From a virus: a stretch of 35,686 nucleotides of DNA. The notes beneath the pieces were generated by a model. That model worked only from the letters and a program-made list of their open reading frames with translations, searched no databases and had not been told where the DNA came from. The DNA is taken from IMG/VR virus record IMGVR_UViG_3300025687_004874, positions 1 to 35,686 of that record, one strand, 5' to 3'. This document shows, in pieces, positions 19,801 through 23,966 of the stretch; positions within the stretch are counted from its first letter, which is position 1, and every line of letters begins with the position of its first letter. The position numbers and the translations under genes are program-made.

Positions 19801-19986
19801 GGCACAGCGGGCACGGGCATGCAAAGAGATCACGCCGTTAATGCATTAGTTACAGATCTAAGCCGTGGGCAAGTTCTACAAACACCGTATAATCAAGTCT
19901 GGTATGATCAAGGCACCACAACCGCAAGCAACGGCATTGCACTTCAGCAACAAACCACCACAGCGGCCAAGTTCCTAAAAGGGTGA
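4885..19986 (+). CDS. Giant baseplate/tail structural protein at the gp7 position
   Basis: This single uninterrupted 5033-codon frame (roughly 0.55 MDa) sits directly after gp6, where T4 has gp7 (about 1030 residues). The N-terminus (MARIRSVDFLPEIFRTD) and about the first 200 residues resemble the large structural proteins of marine T4-like phages. Domains seen in order are: beta modules of the type V-x-V-N-G...Y...GD at about 820-870 and 1040-1110; a CBM5/12-like module at about 1755-1780 (W-N-A-N-Q-S-Y-N-K-G-D); seven FG-GAP-like blades at about 2167-2866, interrupted by inserted beta modules; a conserved segment at about 3445-3460 (P-Y-H-V-K-I-K-E-F-L-L-R-Y); sixteen Gly-Tyr repeats in two blocks (about 3529-3602 and 3789-4392) with a second CBM-like module between; and more V-N-G beta modules up to a conserved C-terminus with a LRRGTAGT motif. 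A GGAG lies 11 nt before the ATG. The protein probably combines gp7-like wedge functions with surface-exposed adhesion domains. The gp7 assignment rests on gene order and size class rather than a clear fold match. Confidence 0.85.
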   Translation: MARIRSVDFLPEIFRTDVNREFLNATLDQLTQQPKLKRTQGYIGRRFGPGVSLGDSYLLESSTIRSNYQLEPGVVFTDDDNNVADAITYPGIIDALAVKGANVTRHDRLFASETYSWNPLIDFDKFINYGQYYWLPEGPDPVDVRSTTVAVVDDFDVTTENGAYNLSDVAGNNPTLTLVRGGTYTFNVNQDSGFWIQSEAGVDGTLNYSPNISSRGVLGVVNNGEDVGIVTFNVPKADAQQFYYDLPDLGKIDLATMARFDSINHQQVDGFAGIDGITDLEGRTVVFINPQEGDSEDLGWQRVGLYDNDGNPYDTAEFENTVYLDTREERYSIFRIAYVRPDGSSDNGAYIELLAVDTIEINEKFSIGYGAEYSNRGFYKNASGFIEEIPLLTAANDVLYYQDGSTANKFGVIKLVDQEGAESLDLSDILGKETYTSPTGVSFTNGLKVKFQGTTNPATYSGNEYYVEGVGESIVLVPVTDLVTPDTYVNNVSGKNNAPQDLDYLTIKRSSLDLNPWSRSNRWFHIDVVNATAEYNNDVVDLDNSYRAKRPIIEFDAGTRLYNFGTEATAPIDVIDFNQNDALSNVHGSGGYSVDGYRLTNGSRIIFAADTDPDVKNRIYTVQIVDPDDDSTAYGEIINLYPAEDAAVLVDQVVFCTSGNSQLGKHYVYNGVTWTVAQEKTSVNQAPLFDIFDSNGYSYSDTAIYPSTTFAGTKLFSYKPGTSSTVDPVLGFSLSYLNIDNIGDIVFDNNQYTDTFVYVVDSSSVNGATKNGFARKYTGRIDYSNEIGWKTSADRNWPRQVFTYEYAGAPLSLDVTPRTDLTIPAVKVYLNNKFVNPSTYSTVVIDNQTYVTFNSGIASTGDLVQIKIISNENSTVAYYEVPSNLESNIFSENSATFTLGTIRNHYNRLVENVNGFAGEINGANNLRDQGNVPAYGDVIVQHSAPVAPAAFFLRNAEYDFFNALDYNAKQYEKFKNQLLYWVENNETYGLTAAQVLDAALSDINNGKSSNSAYYWSDMIPFGGDYTETVNEVTVISTRNFNTVNVYDFTNANSFGLLVYRNDVLLRKDSHYTVATDGPRITLTFDPTVGETITIREYATTYGNYVPETPTKLGLFPRFDPEIYEDDTYGTPRTVIQGHDGSITIAFGDVRDDVLLEFERRIYNNLKSLDSGDVPLIPCDVIPGKFRETDYTDQEVSEILAEGLLNWVGWHKLDYKTQSYDAANEFTWNYSTATSQLDGTLLKGGWRGIYKYYYDTDRPHTHPWEMLGITDEPSWWEDRYGPAPWTSGNLVMWEDLEAGYINEPGNQHYDLRFARPGLTNIIPVGSEGELLDPMMSLVANYNQTDLKKSWVAGDIGPVESAWRRSSNWPFAVQKLLALTKPAEYFALMIDCDRYKYSTSVEQYVYDGRQRLDTRNVEIFDAANPKHSYINWIVEYNRSIGIESSDELDNDLSNVDVRLCYRVAGFTDKKYLKIFTDKSSPDSSNTSLLIPDESYSVLLYKNQPFGDLQYSSVMVQKTDSGYAVYGNSQTEAYFRILQSNTGGDYETVNFGSDRYRLPRSFTNRVVRVPYGYTFTNINSVIDFLASYGEFLKSSGLVFEDIENNYTLDWAQMANEFLYWANQGWQTGSLINLNPAANQLQYQRARAVVDNLGNLAINEQPLDQNRQPLLKRDYAVTRLNNNFKLTSLSDDKSISYLRIRATSYEHVLVFDNVSIFNDLMYQPVTGLRQQRLRIDGYKTFEWNGQLDAQGFILNQDNVAAWNANQSYNKGDIVKYKNAYWSAAVKIQPAEEFDLEQWAKVDYDNFSKGLLPNISNKADQMRNFYNNSVANLESDADLLGLGLTGFRTRDYLESLNLDDISQVQVYGNLIRQKGTPANAKLFQSVEFDKEQAVYDIYENWAIKRATYGANDNKRFVEFALDREALRANPSTIEIGFNSNESNADQFVAVDAIYKQSVKNTTQNILPELTEDLTDIGLPTAGFVNADDVDITLFDLSDLTAINDQLDEVRDGTHIWVARSNVYDWNVYRCDSISPDVTTAIDNLNGTLSLIFNEPTDLSVNDIIIVKGFSTSVNGAHRVRKINDATSVIIDGTIAGNESTLTGLGIAFKLVTARLDQASDAADSEFNTRLFEGDKIWVNSDVDGKWKVYEKRIPFSLSQSQVAPGAASDIGFGSSAVQGLNGTGCIVGAPGYLSGNGGLFCYNKDNNEYAFNRVVADVKNIEGLGNSVSMSSNWAVAGAKETENSEGAAVVIFRNPSLNLFQEHQVLILPDADRDAAGAEFGYDVTVSEDERWIYVSAAGIAKVYAFNRVDYQEQTARFITDGNTATYNLDEYIEVDNKTQITVTVDGEALTDSEFNLVSNVLSINDVPNAGVTIEVARKSAVGAVGDGSTTTFTEVTQLYTAVDEEAVQVYVNGVLQRPYYDYSFNIDSTVAIDFAVAPAEDAAIIFRAESYYRYVDTIAGSTSEGFGKSIATTSDGQQLIVGAPEATNGSLANSGKSYVYERTVERFIVTNSTTKTYAPYRTIANTNSVHINNVHQLNSIENVGTQTYTINETTNKVTFSSGVSLRVGDKIDIDINTFQLVQTLTLDDNNQGAHFGKAQRICRTDCSLYVSAPQDNWVLPEAGSVTRFLNRSRVYGTITGTESNPTVAVGNSIRIDNQDVFFTNTSVAQAAQDINDAIIPNVQASVNSNNQIVISVINTNEAPILSKVTVMPGIGTAFADLGLEPFENVQVITSPAPNEYDHFGSSIHVEYSSTNLVVGADRAIARIPTTFNKNLTETVFDSDTTRFVDVVEESGAVYTFDLLPSSSFGTPGKFVFGQQIYDGQISELDRFGTAVNFTDNLLIVTSPGYDTAVENIGRLVVFENPTRDQAWQLIQSQPTVVDSRLTNYLYIYSKDAELVNVYLDFIDPINGKLLGPIKQNLDYIGAVNPAVYNAGSAGSGIYWAKDHVGKLWWDTAQVRYLNYNQEDIAYSSKNWGQLFPGSSVDVYEWVESAVPPNQYTGPGTVRSTTEFSAVSGLDATRTVTARYYFWVKNRTSTNRAANKTLSARAIAGYIENPQASGIPYAALIRKNVVALYNTDEYIADNYDSVLHIEYNRTLTDNNVFVEYDLIRENYANDFLPDLLYRKLQDSLCGVDTIGNKVPDFNLSPTDKYGVEFRPRKSLFQDKFAALKTYIDKANLIIKDYPFTELRTFNLLIAQEPTPNSSSGEWDATVADMTELGYQNLAVAGVGYRYLVEVDDTNNGLWTIYEVNNSLGLDLVRVQSYDTNRYWDYANWYLTGYNDLTKPSRIVNTYSELLTIFPSEGTVIKVDTNGNGKWELYAYLSNVWQRVGLQDGTVQFKKSLYDYTIDRYGFDSEVFDTQYFDQEPTLELRQIIRSINEEFLIGDFLIYRNQLLISMFNYILAEQGRVDWLNKTSLIDVNHKVRNLEEYAIYRKDNQDFVLDYINESKPYHVKIKEFLLRYEGIDTIDGMVMDFDVPAAYDSTYSKFVSPVLDDDIAILETDVSNRKTNDAVWDTIPWNQWYDNRLLIIDEIVITTGGSGYTVVPQVEITGDATTPATATATINESGEVSAITIVTRGSGYRSTPVVTISGGNGTGAVAAVYMKQDLVRNLNTTIKYDRYEYSSQIVNWEPNTVYDENQLVRFNDRVYKAVNADGSTASDSSFDPAEYQIVAADTLSGIDRTTGFYVADVNEPGLDLALLIDGLDYPGVQLQGPRFDANTGFDIGNFDINVFDNLDYGPEGLPTYSEAILDNEIFTSFTGSYVGVDLSGIEAVQALAAATVNTSTTEISEITVTELGKGYSADVPPSVTISAPRDNITATALATIDFATLTVDDIAVTGSGFGYISTPSVSIVAQPDTPGETATGFSLISSGSVTGVTLSNNGSGYLSPPAVTFDDPPSVAAARATATANALSSTGGVTATTITNGGNSYVSAPAVTVTDPPASVTAIATASIAGYELDTVTLDLAGNYYSVAPSVTVAAPTAIAAQATATATIGGDQVQSISVDQPGYMYQTVPNVTITPAAPTAGNNAAATVALDTTTVGFDGVDGDGDGFDAVAFDTEGGIGTFTILVDGDGYTSAPVVTISAPDISGGTQATASATVSGESAPLYAGQGRVVSITVTEPGSGYSTAPTVSIAAPDSTINHGTGATATATLDDTAVISITVSNGGSYYDIAPTISIDPPTTVTTATIDAIVSGGVVTGFTITDNGWGYLETPSITIAAPNVTPVTAAFTANLTGDAVTSLTIDTAGAGYLTAPTLTIAADPSVANDIATGTAVMTDGNVLSVTIDNPGANYTSAPVVTFSASTGTASHGTGATATAVVVNEQVVGINITNAGTGYDLAPDVVIQAPARTTRRATGTPVVVGGSVTDIIITDPGFGYLRTPTVTIGNPSDIDPDADIVGGEFIDVYNSHAPEELVPGAIFDTLDLKVYTRSGYDYSGNGHGFEVKSRAYVNPGAGNTVSWDGLIKNPAEIVVCNLDTGARLYENINYAVDWADKTIQLNSGLATLDRVKLFVYGVGGGNQLFRNSYSGADFANTLTVPVAYTDIDDMLILVNGEEISSYSYAEGAFISDTVITFNNNYTSNDYISLVVFGSNPSEDGSTITDLSYSYPETELFTCDGSTTAFTLTVSTAGKNAENLIVEHNGLRLQPATARRHIGDGSSITTYELPLGDETGIDMTEVTASDVVVYVNQIKQTDSVNYQLDPVDDSSNRTITFLTEVPGPYDTVDIYVTKTTGPVLEGIQQPPYARYTVSGNTLTVVDGFGLSLNAGDTIAVTAWRDVREQDVFTQIFKGPTVISEPTRELFDAYGFDTDLFDRTTFAGSSVNLFSLDRAVTNSDRMWVTLNGRRLSPAEEYDTFVVNNAGTQLLISGGVISDTDIVAVTSFTNSIVPESMGFRIFKDMRDNVAVYRNNTSSQTFLTRTLKWTDDVIYVNDASKLGTPNLNAAIFGILEINGERITYRDVDLVNNTVSGLRRGTAGTGMQRDHAVNALVTDLSRGQVLQTPYNQVWYDQGTTTASNGIALQQQTTTAAKFLKG
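15468..15690 (+). repeat. Gly-Tyr beta repeats, block A (2 copies)
   Basis: Two copies of a roughly 40-residue unit lie within the giant protein. The unit pattern is (I/V)T(I/V)xxxGSGYxxxPxVxI, followed by a small-residue run rich in Ala and Thr. The copies are visible as GGSGY...P-Q-V-E-I and RGSGY...P-V-V-T-I. The block stops at a Met-Lys-Gln segment, after which come about 186 residues of different sequence containing a CBM5/12-like module before the repeats resume. Confidence 0.8.
16249..18060 (+). repeat. Gly-Tyr beta repeats, block B (14 copies)
   Basis: Fourteen consecutive degenerate copies of the same 38-50-residue unit are encoded here, about 120 bp each. The recognisable core in successive copies is GKGY, GFGY, GSGY, GNSY, GNYY, GYMY, GDGY, GSGY, GSYY, GWGY, GAGY, GANY, GTGY and GFGY. 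Each core is followed by xxxPxVxI and an Ala/Thr-rich linker. The DNA copies have diverged, so this is a protein-level repeat array, probably a stack of beta-solenoid or beta-sandwich units forming a shaft or fibre. One linker after the sixth copy of the block holds an expanded Asp-Gly tract at 17011-17040. Confidence 0.85.
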
Positions 19987-19998
19987 CATCTACGGTTG

Positions 19999-20006
19999 TA
20001 TAAATA
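19999..20006 (+). promoter_or_regulatory. T4-type late promoter box
   Basis: An exact TATAAATA lies 12 nt after the stop of the giant gene. With T4-type spacing, transcription would begin near 20012. An ATG at 20013 would then be almost leaderless, while the ATG at 20046 would have a leader of about 33 nt. The box therefore helps to decide the start of the next gene. Confidence 0.8.
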
Positions 20007-20045
20007 ATAAAAATGCAAAATACGAACGCACAACAAGAAAAAAAG

Positions 20046-20672
20046 ATGGATAGCAAAGAAACCAAACCCAACGAGTCGAGCACGGTTAATATTCAAGGTC
20101 ACATCAAAATCTTTGATCCAAACACCAAAGAAGTGTTTATTGACAAGCGCAATGCTATTCACTATGAAAATATGAGTGAAGCTCTTGCACAAAGTCTCGC
20201 CAATAAAAACCTAGGCTACATTTATCAAATGAGTTTTGGTAATGGCGGAACCAGTGTTGATCCAACCGGTGTTATCACATATTTGCCGCCTAATAGCACA
20301 GGCCAAAATGCCGATTTATACAACCAAACCTACAGCAAGGTTGTAGATGATAATTCATCTACAAACACCGACACCAGTCGCAACAATTTAACAGTTTTGC
20401 ACACTTCAGGACGTGTATATACGGATATTCTTGTTAGCTGTTTGCTTGATTACGGCGAACCACTAGGTCAACAGGCATTTGATAACAGCACAAATTTGGA
20501 TGGTGAGTTTGTGTTTGACGAACTAGGATTAAAATCGTGGAACGGTTCGGCAAGTGATTTAAAATTAATCACACACGTAATCTTCCACCCTGTTCAAAAA
20601 TCATTGAACAGACAGATACAAATTGATTACACAATTCGTATTCAGACATTAACGAATTTAAGCGCAGCATAA
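20046..20672 (+). CDS. Conserved small virion structural protein
   Basis: This 208-residue protein has a conserved look. An N-terminal beta segment (HIKIFDPNTKEVFIDKRNAI) is followed by a central region with ITYLPPNSTGQNADLYNQTY and a C-terminal segment (THVIFHPVQKSLNRQIQIDY). Proteins of this type occur next to baseplate and fibre genes in marine myophages. I recognise the type but not a proven function; a baseplate or tail-completion part is the reasonable inference. An in-frame ATG at 20013 would add 11 Gln/Asn/Lys-rich residues. I prefer 20046 because the late promoter at 19999-20006 would leave almost no leader before 20013, and because a purine run (GAAAAAAAG) sits just before 20046. 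The frame ends 57 nt before the fibre gene. Confidence 0.75.
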   Translation: MDSKETKPNESSTVNIQGHIKIFDPNTKEVFIDKRNAIHYENMSEALAQSLANKNLGYIYQMSFGNGGTSVDPTGVITYLPPNSTGQNADLYNQTYSKVVDDNSSTNTDTSRNNLTVLHTSGRVYTDILVSCLLDYGEPLGQQAFDNSTNLDGEFVFDELGLKSWNGSASDLKLITHVIFHPVQKSLNRQIQIDYTIRIQTLTNLSAA

Positions 20673-20692
20673 ATATGCGTAGATGATTATTG

Positions 20693-20700
20693 CATAAATA
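20693..20700 (+). promoter_or_regulatory. Variant late promoter box (CATAAATA)
   Basis: CATAAATA differs from the T4 late box at one base and lies 29 nt before the fibre-gene ATG at 20730, a distance like that before gp6. A second CATAAATA overlaps the preceding stop at 20668-20675. Either could fire late transcription of the fibre gene. The mismatch makes this less certain than the two exact boxes. Confidence 0.45.
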
Positions 20701-20729
20701 ACATAAACAGAACTTGGAGTTAGTCAAAA

Positions 20730-22214
20730 ATGGCTTATACTATTAACAAAACAGACGGTACAGTGTTTGCTTCAGTAGCAGACGGTACAGTAAACACATC
20801 ATCAAGCATTACTATTATTGGTAAGAACTATGCTGGTTATGGTGAGTTTTTAGGCGAGAACTTTATTAAACTATTGGAAAATAGTGCAAACAGTACAGCG
20901 CCAAGTGCACCATTGCGTGGTCAAATGTGGTTTGATACGGGCAACGGATTGTTAAAAGTTTACAATGGCACAACCTGGAAAAACCTAGGTGCTGCAACTT
21001 CAAGTACATCACAGCCGTCCAGCAACGTTGCTGGTGATTTGTGGTTTGATTCGACAAACAGTCAGTTAAAAGTGTATGATGGATCAGCATTTATCTTAGT
21101 AGGTCCAGCGTTCACTGCTGGTACTGGTACTTCGGGTGCAATTGTTGACACAATTACTGATACAGGTGCTACTGATCACGTTGTTGTTAAGCTATTTGTT
21201 GAAGACACAATCGTTGCTATGGTAAGCAAAGATGCAACATTTACTCCTGCTAGCACAGTTGATGGAAGCTGGGGATTACAAACAATTAAACCAGGTATTC
21301 AACTAAGCACCGCAGTTTCAAATTCTTATTTTCAAGGTACTGCAACAAACGCAGATACACTAGATAACCTAAATAGCACTGACTTTTTGAGTGCAATTGG
21401 AAACGATACTACAACTGGATCACTTTATGTGTTAAACGACACTGGTTTCCGTGTTGGTGCTGACCAAGACTATCGTATTAGCGTTAGCGGATCAGATGTA
21501 ACCGTACAAAATGCTAATGTCGATGGCGACATTATTTTCCGTGTAAATGACAATAGCGTAGTAACCACTGTTATGACATTAGACGGCGCAACTAGCCGTG
21601 TAATTTTAGCAGGCGATCCAACCACAGCATTAGGCGCTGCAACTAAACAATATGTTGATGCTGCAACTAGTACAGTGGGTGATTTGTTATATCGCGATGG
21701 TACTAACACAATTGCTGGTGTTATTACTCCAGATGGCGACGGAACACGCAACTTTGGCGCATCAGGCACACGTTTTGCTACAATTTACGCAAATGAATTC
21801 AACGGTACTGCAACATCAGCAGAGTACGCTGACTTAGCAGAACGCTTTGAAGCAGATGCTGAGTATGAAGCAGGCACTGTTGTTGAACTAGGTGGCGTTG
21901 CCGAAATTACTCGAGCAGTAGAAGAATTATCAGAAAACGTCTTTGGCGTTATCTCAGACCGTGCAGCGTACTTAATGAACGCAAAAGCAGGTACAAATGC
22001 TACACACCCACCAATCGCTATGAATGGACGTGTGCCAGTTAAGGTTATTGGCCGTGTTAACAAAGGTGATCGCCTAGTTAGCGCAGGCAATGGCTTTGCT
22101 CGTGCAGCACAAGACGGTGAAGCAACAGCACGCAATATTATTGGTCGTGCGCTAAATACTAAAGAGGCAACAGGCGAAGGCACAGTAGAAGCAGTCGTTA
22201 AAATTAATTTTTAA
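20730..22214 (+). CDS. Tail fibre/adhesin-like structural protein
   Basis: This 494-residue protein has the N-terminus MAYTINKTDGT, a conserved region with GKNYAGYGEFLGENFIKLLEN, and two tandem copies of a GxxWFDxxNxxLKVYxGxxW unit near residues 64-90 and 103-128. These occur repeatedly in marine myophage fibre proteins. The middle is beta-rich. A TKQYVDAA element near residue 305, as in many tail fibres, precedes the C-terminal domain (about 355-494), which starts with ATSAEYADLAERFEADAEY and carries GVISDRAAYLMN and GRVPVKVIG. That domain type resembles the intramolecular-chaperone or peptidase-G2-like ends of phage fibres; I cannot verify autocleavage from the sequence. A GGAG at 20716-20719 sits 10 nt before the ATG. 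The likely role is host recognition or a fibre attached to the baseplate. The late-type promoter variant and position after baseplate genes support this. Confidence 0.8.
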   Translation: MAYTINKTDGTVFASVADGTVNTSSSITIIGKNYAGYGEFLGENFIKLLENSANSTAPSAPLRGQMWFDTGNGLLKVYNGTTWKNLGAATSSTSQPSSNVAGDLWFDSTNSQLKVYDGSAFILVGPAFTAGTGTSGAIVDTITDTGATDHVVVKLFVEDTIVAMVSKDATFTPASTVDGSWGLQTIKPGIQLSTAVSNSYFQGTATNADTLDNLNSTDFLSAIGNDTTTGSLYVLNDTGFRVGADQDYRISVSGSDVTVQNANVDGDIIFRVNDNSVVTTVMTLDGATSRVILAGDPTTALGAATKQYVDAATSTVGDLLYRDGTNTIAGVITPDGDGTRNFGASGTRFATIYANEFNGTATSAEYADLAERFEADAEYEAGTVVELGGVAEITRAVEELSENVFGVISDRAAYLMNAKAGTNATHPPIAMNGRVPVKVIGRVNKGDRLVSAGNGFARAAQDGEATARNIIGRALNTKEATGEGTVEAVVKINF

Positions 22215-22239
22215 AATAAGAAGACTACAATCAATCCCA

Positions 22240-22275
22240 GCCATAACATCTATGTGTGGCGTTGAAAAAGTCAAC
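22240..22275 (+). promoter_or_regulatory. Two small hairpins in the fibre/structural intergenic gap
   Basis: The 83-nt gap 22215-22297 contains an imperfect 6-bp stem (GCCATA with TGTGGC, one G-T pair) at 22240-22260. A 5-bp stem, GTTGA/TCAAC around AAAAG, follows at 22261-22275. There is no T tract, so this is not a standard terminator. It could be an RNA-stability or processing element between two late messages, or chance. The AAAGGGAA Shine-Dalgarno-like run at 22282-22289 for the next gene lies just beyond. Confidence 0.3.
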
Positions 22276-22297
22276 TAATACAAAGGGAAACTAAAAG

Positions 22298-23299
22298 ATG
22301 GCATACGCATCAGGCGATACTATTCTAGACGACCACTATAACATTTTTGTTCAAGGTGGTGCATCAGCAGTAGACAACAACACAGCAAACGTAAACACAA
22401 TTTGGGGCACAGGAACCGGTGATAAGGGATACGGTGCAAGTGGCACACTAGCAACAGTAAGTGCTGGTACAACAATCACAGCAACGCAATGGGTAAACCT
22501 ATTAAACCGTGTTAGCTCTATTGCGAATCACCAAGGTACCTCAATTACTGCAATTTCAAATCCAACTACAGGCGATACTATTAGTGCGTATACAGCATTA
22601 AGTGGTAACATTAGTAGCATTTTTACTAATAGATTAAATTGCGCAGCTAGTGGTACAGACGCAACAACTACTAGTTCAGGTACAAACACTTGGAGAGATT
22701 TACAAACAACTACATTTACTGTATCTTTTTCAAGTGCAAACCAAGCACGCTACTTCTTTAACGCAGGCGGACGTTTAGCACTAACATTTAGTCGTTCAGG
22801 CGGAACAGCAAGTTCAAAGAATACTGGATGGACTAACTTATGCACAGCATGCGGTACAATTTATCTTACTGGTGGTTCAGGTACTGCTACAATTGCAGGT
22901 GGATCATACACTGGTACAAACAAATTAGGTGGCTCGGGTTCAACTTCAACACTAGCAACTACCACGGGCTGGTATGATTTAACTACTTCGTATGTAGAAG
23001 TGTTTAAACAATATGACTCAACTTACCTATATACTGCAAACTATATCAAAGTAGAAGTTGCACGTAATGCAACTAGCACACAATACCTAGTTAAAGTAAG
23101 TTTTGTTGATGCTGCTGACTCAACTGGGTGGGCAGATGGCACATTCAACGACGGTGGCGCACAACTTGACGAAACAGTTGACGGCACATTATCGGCAGTG
23201 ATGACTGTTAAACCACCAGCAACAACTTATATTGGTTCTGCAACGTGGGGCACAGTTTCGGTTTCGAATACTGCAATGGGCGGCGATACTTACGTATAA
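22298..23299 (+). CDS. Probable virion structural protein, beta-rich
   Basis: This 333-residue protein is rich in Thr, Ser, Gly and Ala, with the N-terminus MAYASGDTILDDHYNIFVQGG and a short helix (TATQWVNLLNRVSSIANHQG) near residues 62-83. After that come many short beta segments. It has no signal peptide or membrane segment. Composition, late position after the fibre gene, and the same style of start (ATGGC) as the other structural genes support a virion component such as a fibre tip or collar protein. Proteins with this N-terminus are typical of marine phage genomes and are annotated only as structural or hypothetical. It has an A-rich upstream region with AAAGGGAA about 9 nt before the ATG. 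The gene is the last of the structural module, and two hairpins follow directly. Confidence 0.7.
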   Translation: MAYASGDTILDDHYNIFVQGGASAVDNNTANVNTIWGTGTGDKGYGASGTLATVSAGTTITATQWVNLLNRVSSIANHQGTSITAISNPTTGDTISAYTALSGNISSIFTNRLNCAASGTDATTTSSGTNTWRDLQTTTFTVSFSSANQARYFFNAGGRLALTFSRSGGTASSKNTGWTNLCTACGTIYLTGGSGTATIAGGSYTGTNKLGGSGSTSTLATTTGWYDLTTSYVEVFKQYDSTYLYTANYIKVEVARNATSTQYLVKVSFVDAADSTGWADGTFNDGGAQLDETVDGTLSAVMTVKPPATTYIGSATWGTVSVSNTAMGGDTYV

Positions 23300-23320
23300 T
23301 TTCAAGCGTTGCATTGAAAT
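23299..23320 (+). other. Hairpin at end of structural module
   Basis: A perfect 7-bp stem (ATTTCAA with TTGAAAT) and an 8-nt loop begin at the last base of the preceding stop codon. A second, GC-richer hairpin terminator follows 2 nt later. Together they may protect the 3' end of the late mRNA or strengthen termination. The first stem has no T tract of its own. Confidence 0.45.
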
Positions 23321-23322
23321 TG

Positions 23323-23350
23323 GTAAAGGGCTTAACGGCCCTTTACTTTT
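23323..23350 (+). terminator. Intrinsic terminator
   Basis: A perfect 9-bp stem (GTAAAGGGC with GCCCTTTAC) around a TTAACG loop is followed immediately by TTTT. It separates the structural module from the downstream array and is the only clear terminator in the window. Confidence 0.85.
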
Positions 23351-23370
23351 GACTGCATTTATAGTATAAT
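23342..23370 (+). promoter_or_regulatory. Candidate sigma70-type promoter
   Basis: TTTACT (4 of 6 matches to TTGACA) and a perfect TATAAT at 23365-23370 are separated by 17 nt, and they overlap the right arm of the terminator. Transcription would start near 23377, only a few bases before the ATG at 23381, so the first gene would have almost no leader. No TATAAATA late box is present here. This suggests that the downstream array may be read earlier than the structural genes, but the evidence is a motif match only. Confidence 0.4.
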
Positions 23371-23380
23371 AAGTAGTACT

Positions 23381-23686
23381 ATGAATACTGAACAACTTGT
23401 TGAAACTGTGCGTCGTAGGTTTGACCACGATGCAGCTAAAAAAGTCTTACGTGAAAAATACGAAGCAAAGATGTTGTTTGCATACAACGGTGGCATGTGG
23501 CGTGCTGGTCCAGAACTGTTAATGACTATTGCAGTATGTCCAGATGAAAATTCTGTAATACTCGACGAGTACCGCAATCCTGTGCAGATTAACACACTAG
23601 AACTTGAATTATTAGCGCAACAACGTTGGCAAGAACAAATGAATGGGTGGCTAAATGAGTTTCAAGAACTCAGCCGTCAAAGGTAA
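23381..23686 (+). CDS. Conserved T4-like phage small protein upstream of gp4
   Basis: This 101-residue protein is probably mostly helical, starting MNTEQLVETVRRRFDHDAAKKVLREKYEAK, with a central AYNGGMWRAGPELL element and a charged C-terminus ending in EFQELSRQR. It has no signal or membrane segment and no catalytic motif that I can name. Proteins with this layout accompany the gp4 head-completion gene in marine T4-like phages, but their function is unknown to me. It overlaps the gp4 start by 32 nt, which indicates translational coupling. No good Shine-Dalgarno sequence precedes the ATG, which lies 10 nt after a TATAAT element, so translation may be nearly leaderless. Confidence 0.75.
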   Translation: MNTEQLVETVRRRFDHDAAKKVLREKYEAKMLFAYNGGMWRAGPELLMTIAVCPDENSVILDEYRNPVQINTLELELLAQQRWQEQMNGWLNEFQELSRQR

Positions 23687-23966
23687 GTACCGACCGCAAA
23701 ACACATATAAAACGTTAAAAGAGAGCTACATTTATCGTAGCCTCTGGGAACGGCGCTTTATGTTATATTGCGATCGATGTGATAAAATTATCTACTGGAC
23801 TAACGAAGAGTATCATATTCCGTATTTTTCTCCAGAAGATAATAAGTGGCACAACTATTACCCAGATTTCTATATTAAATATATAGATAAAAAAGGTAAT
23901 ATCAAAGAAAAGATTATTGAGATTAAATACGAATTTCAAGTGCTAACCGAAAAGGAACTGTTTTGA
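23655..23966 (+). CDS. 4: Head completion nuclease gp4, internally shortened
   Basis: This 103-residue protein is recognisably gp4 of T4-like phages (T4 gp4, also called gp50, is about 150 residues). GKYRPQN is followed by IYRSLWERRFMLYCD, W-x-N-E-E-Y-H-I-P-Y, and the PD-(D/E)xK nuclease-type elements P70-D71 and E89-I90-K91. In typical members the E-I-K is followed by roughly 40-50 residues, including a helix with Q-A-K-W-x-A-A, before a terminal strand resembling W-x-F-x-I-L-T-E-K-E-L. Here E-I-K runs straight into YEFQVLTEKELF, so the protein looks like an in-frame internal deletion that keeps the active-site residues and the last strand. Gp4 completes DNA-filled heads before tail joining. 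It overlaps the preceding gene by 32 nt. The comparison with usual members is from memory of the family. Confidence 0.82.
   Translation: MSFKNSAVKGKYRPQNTYKTLKESYIYRSLWERRFMLYCDRCDKIIYWTNEEYHIPYFSPEDNKWHNYYPDFYIKYIDKKGNIKEKIIEIKYEFQVLTEKELF

Noticed and set aside
23349-23370. TTGACT plus TATAAT as a promoter
   Set aside because: The spacing is only 10 nt, too short for sigma70; TTTACT at 23342 gives the proper 17 nt spacing instead.
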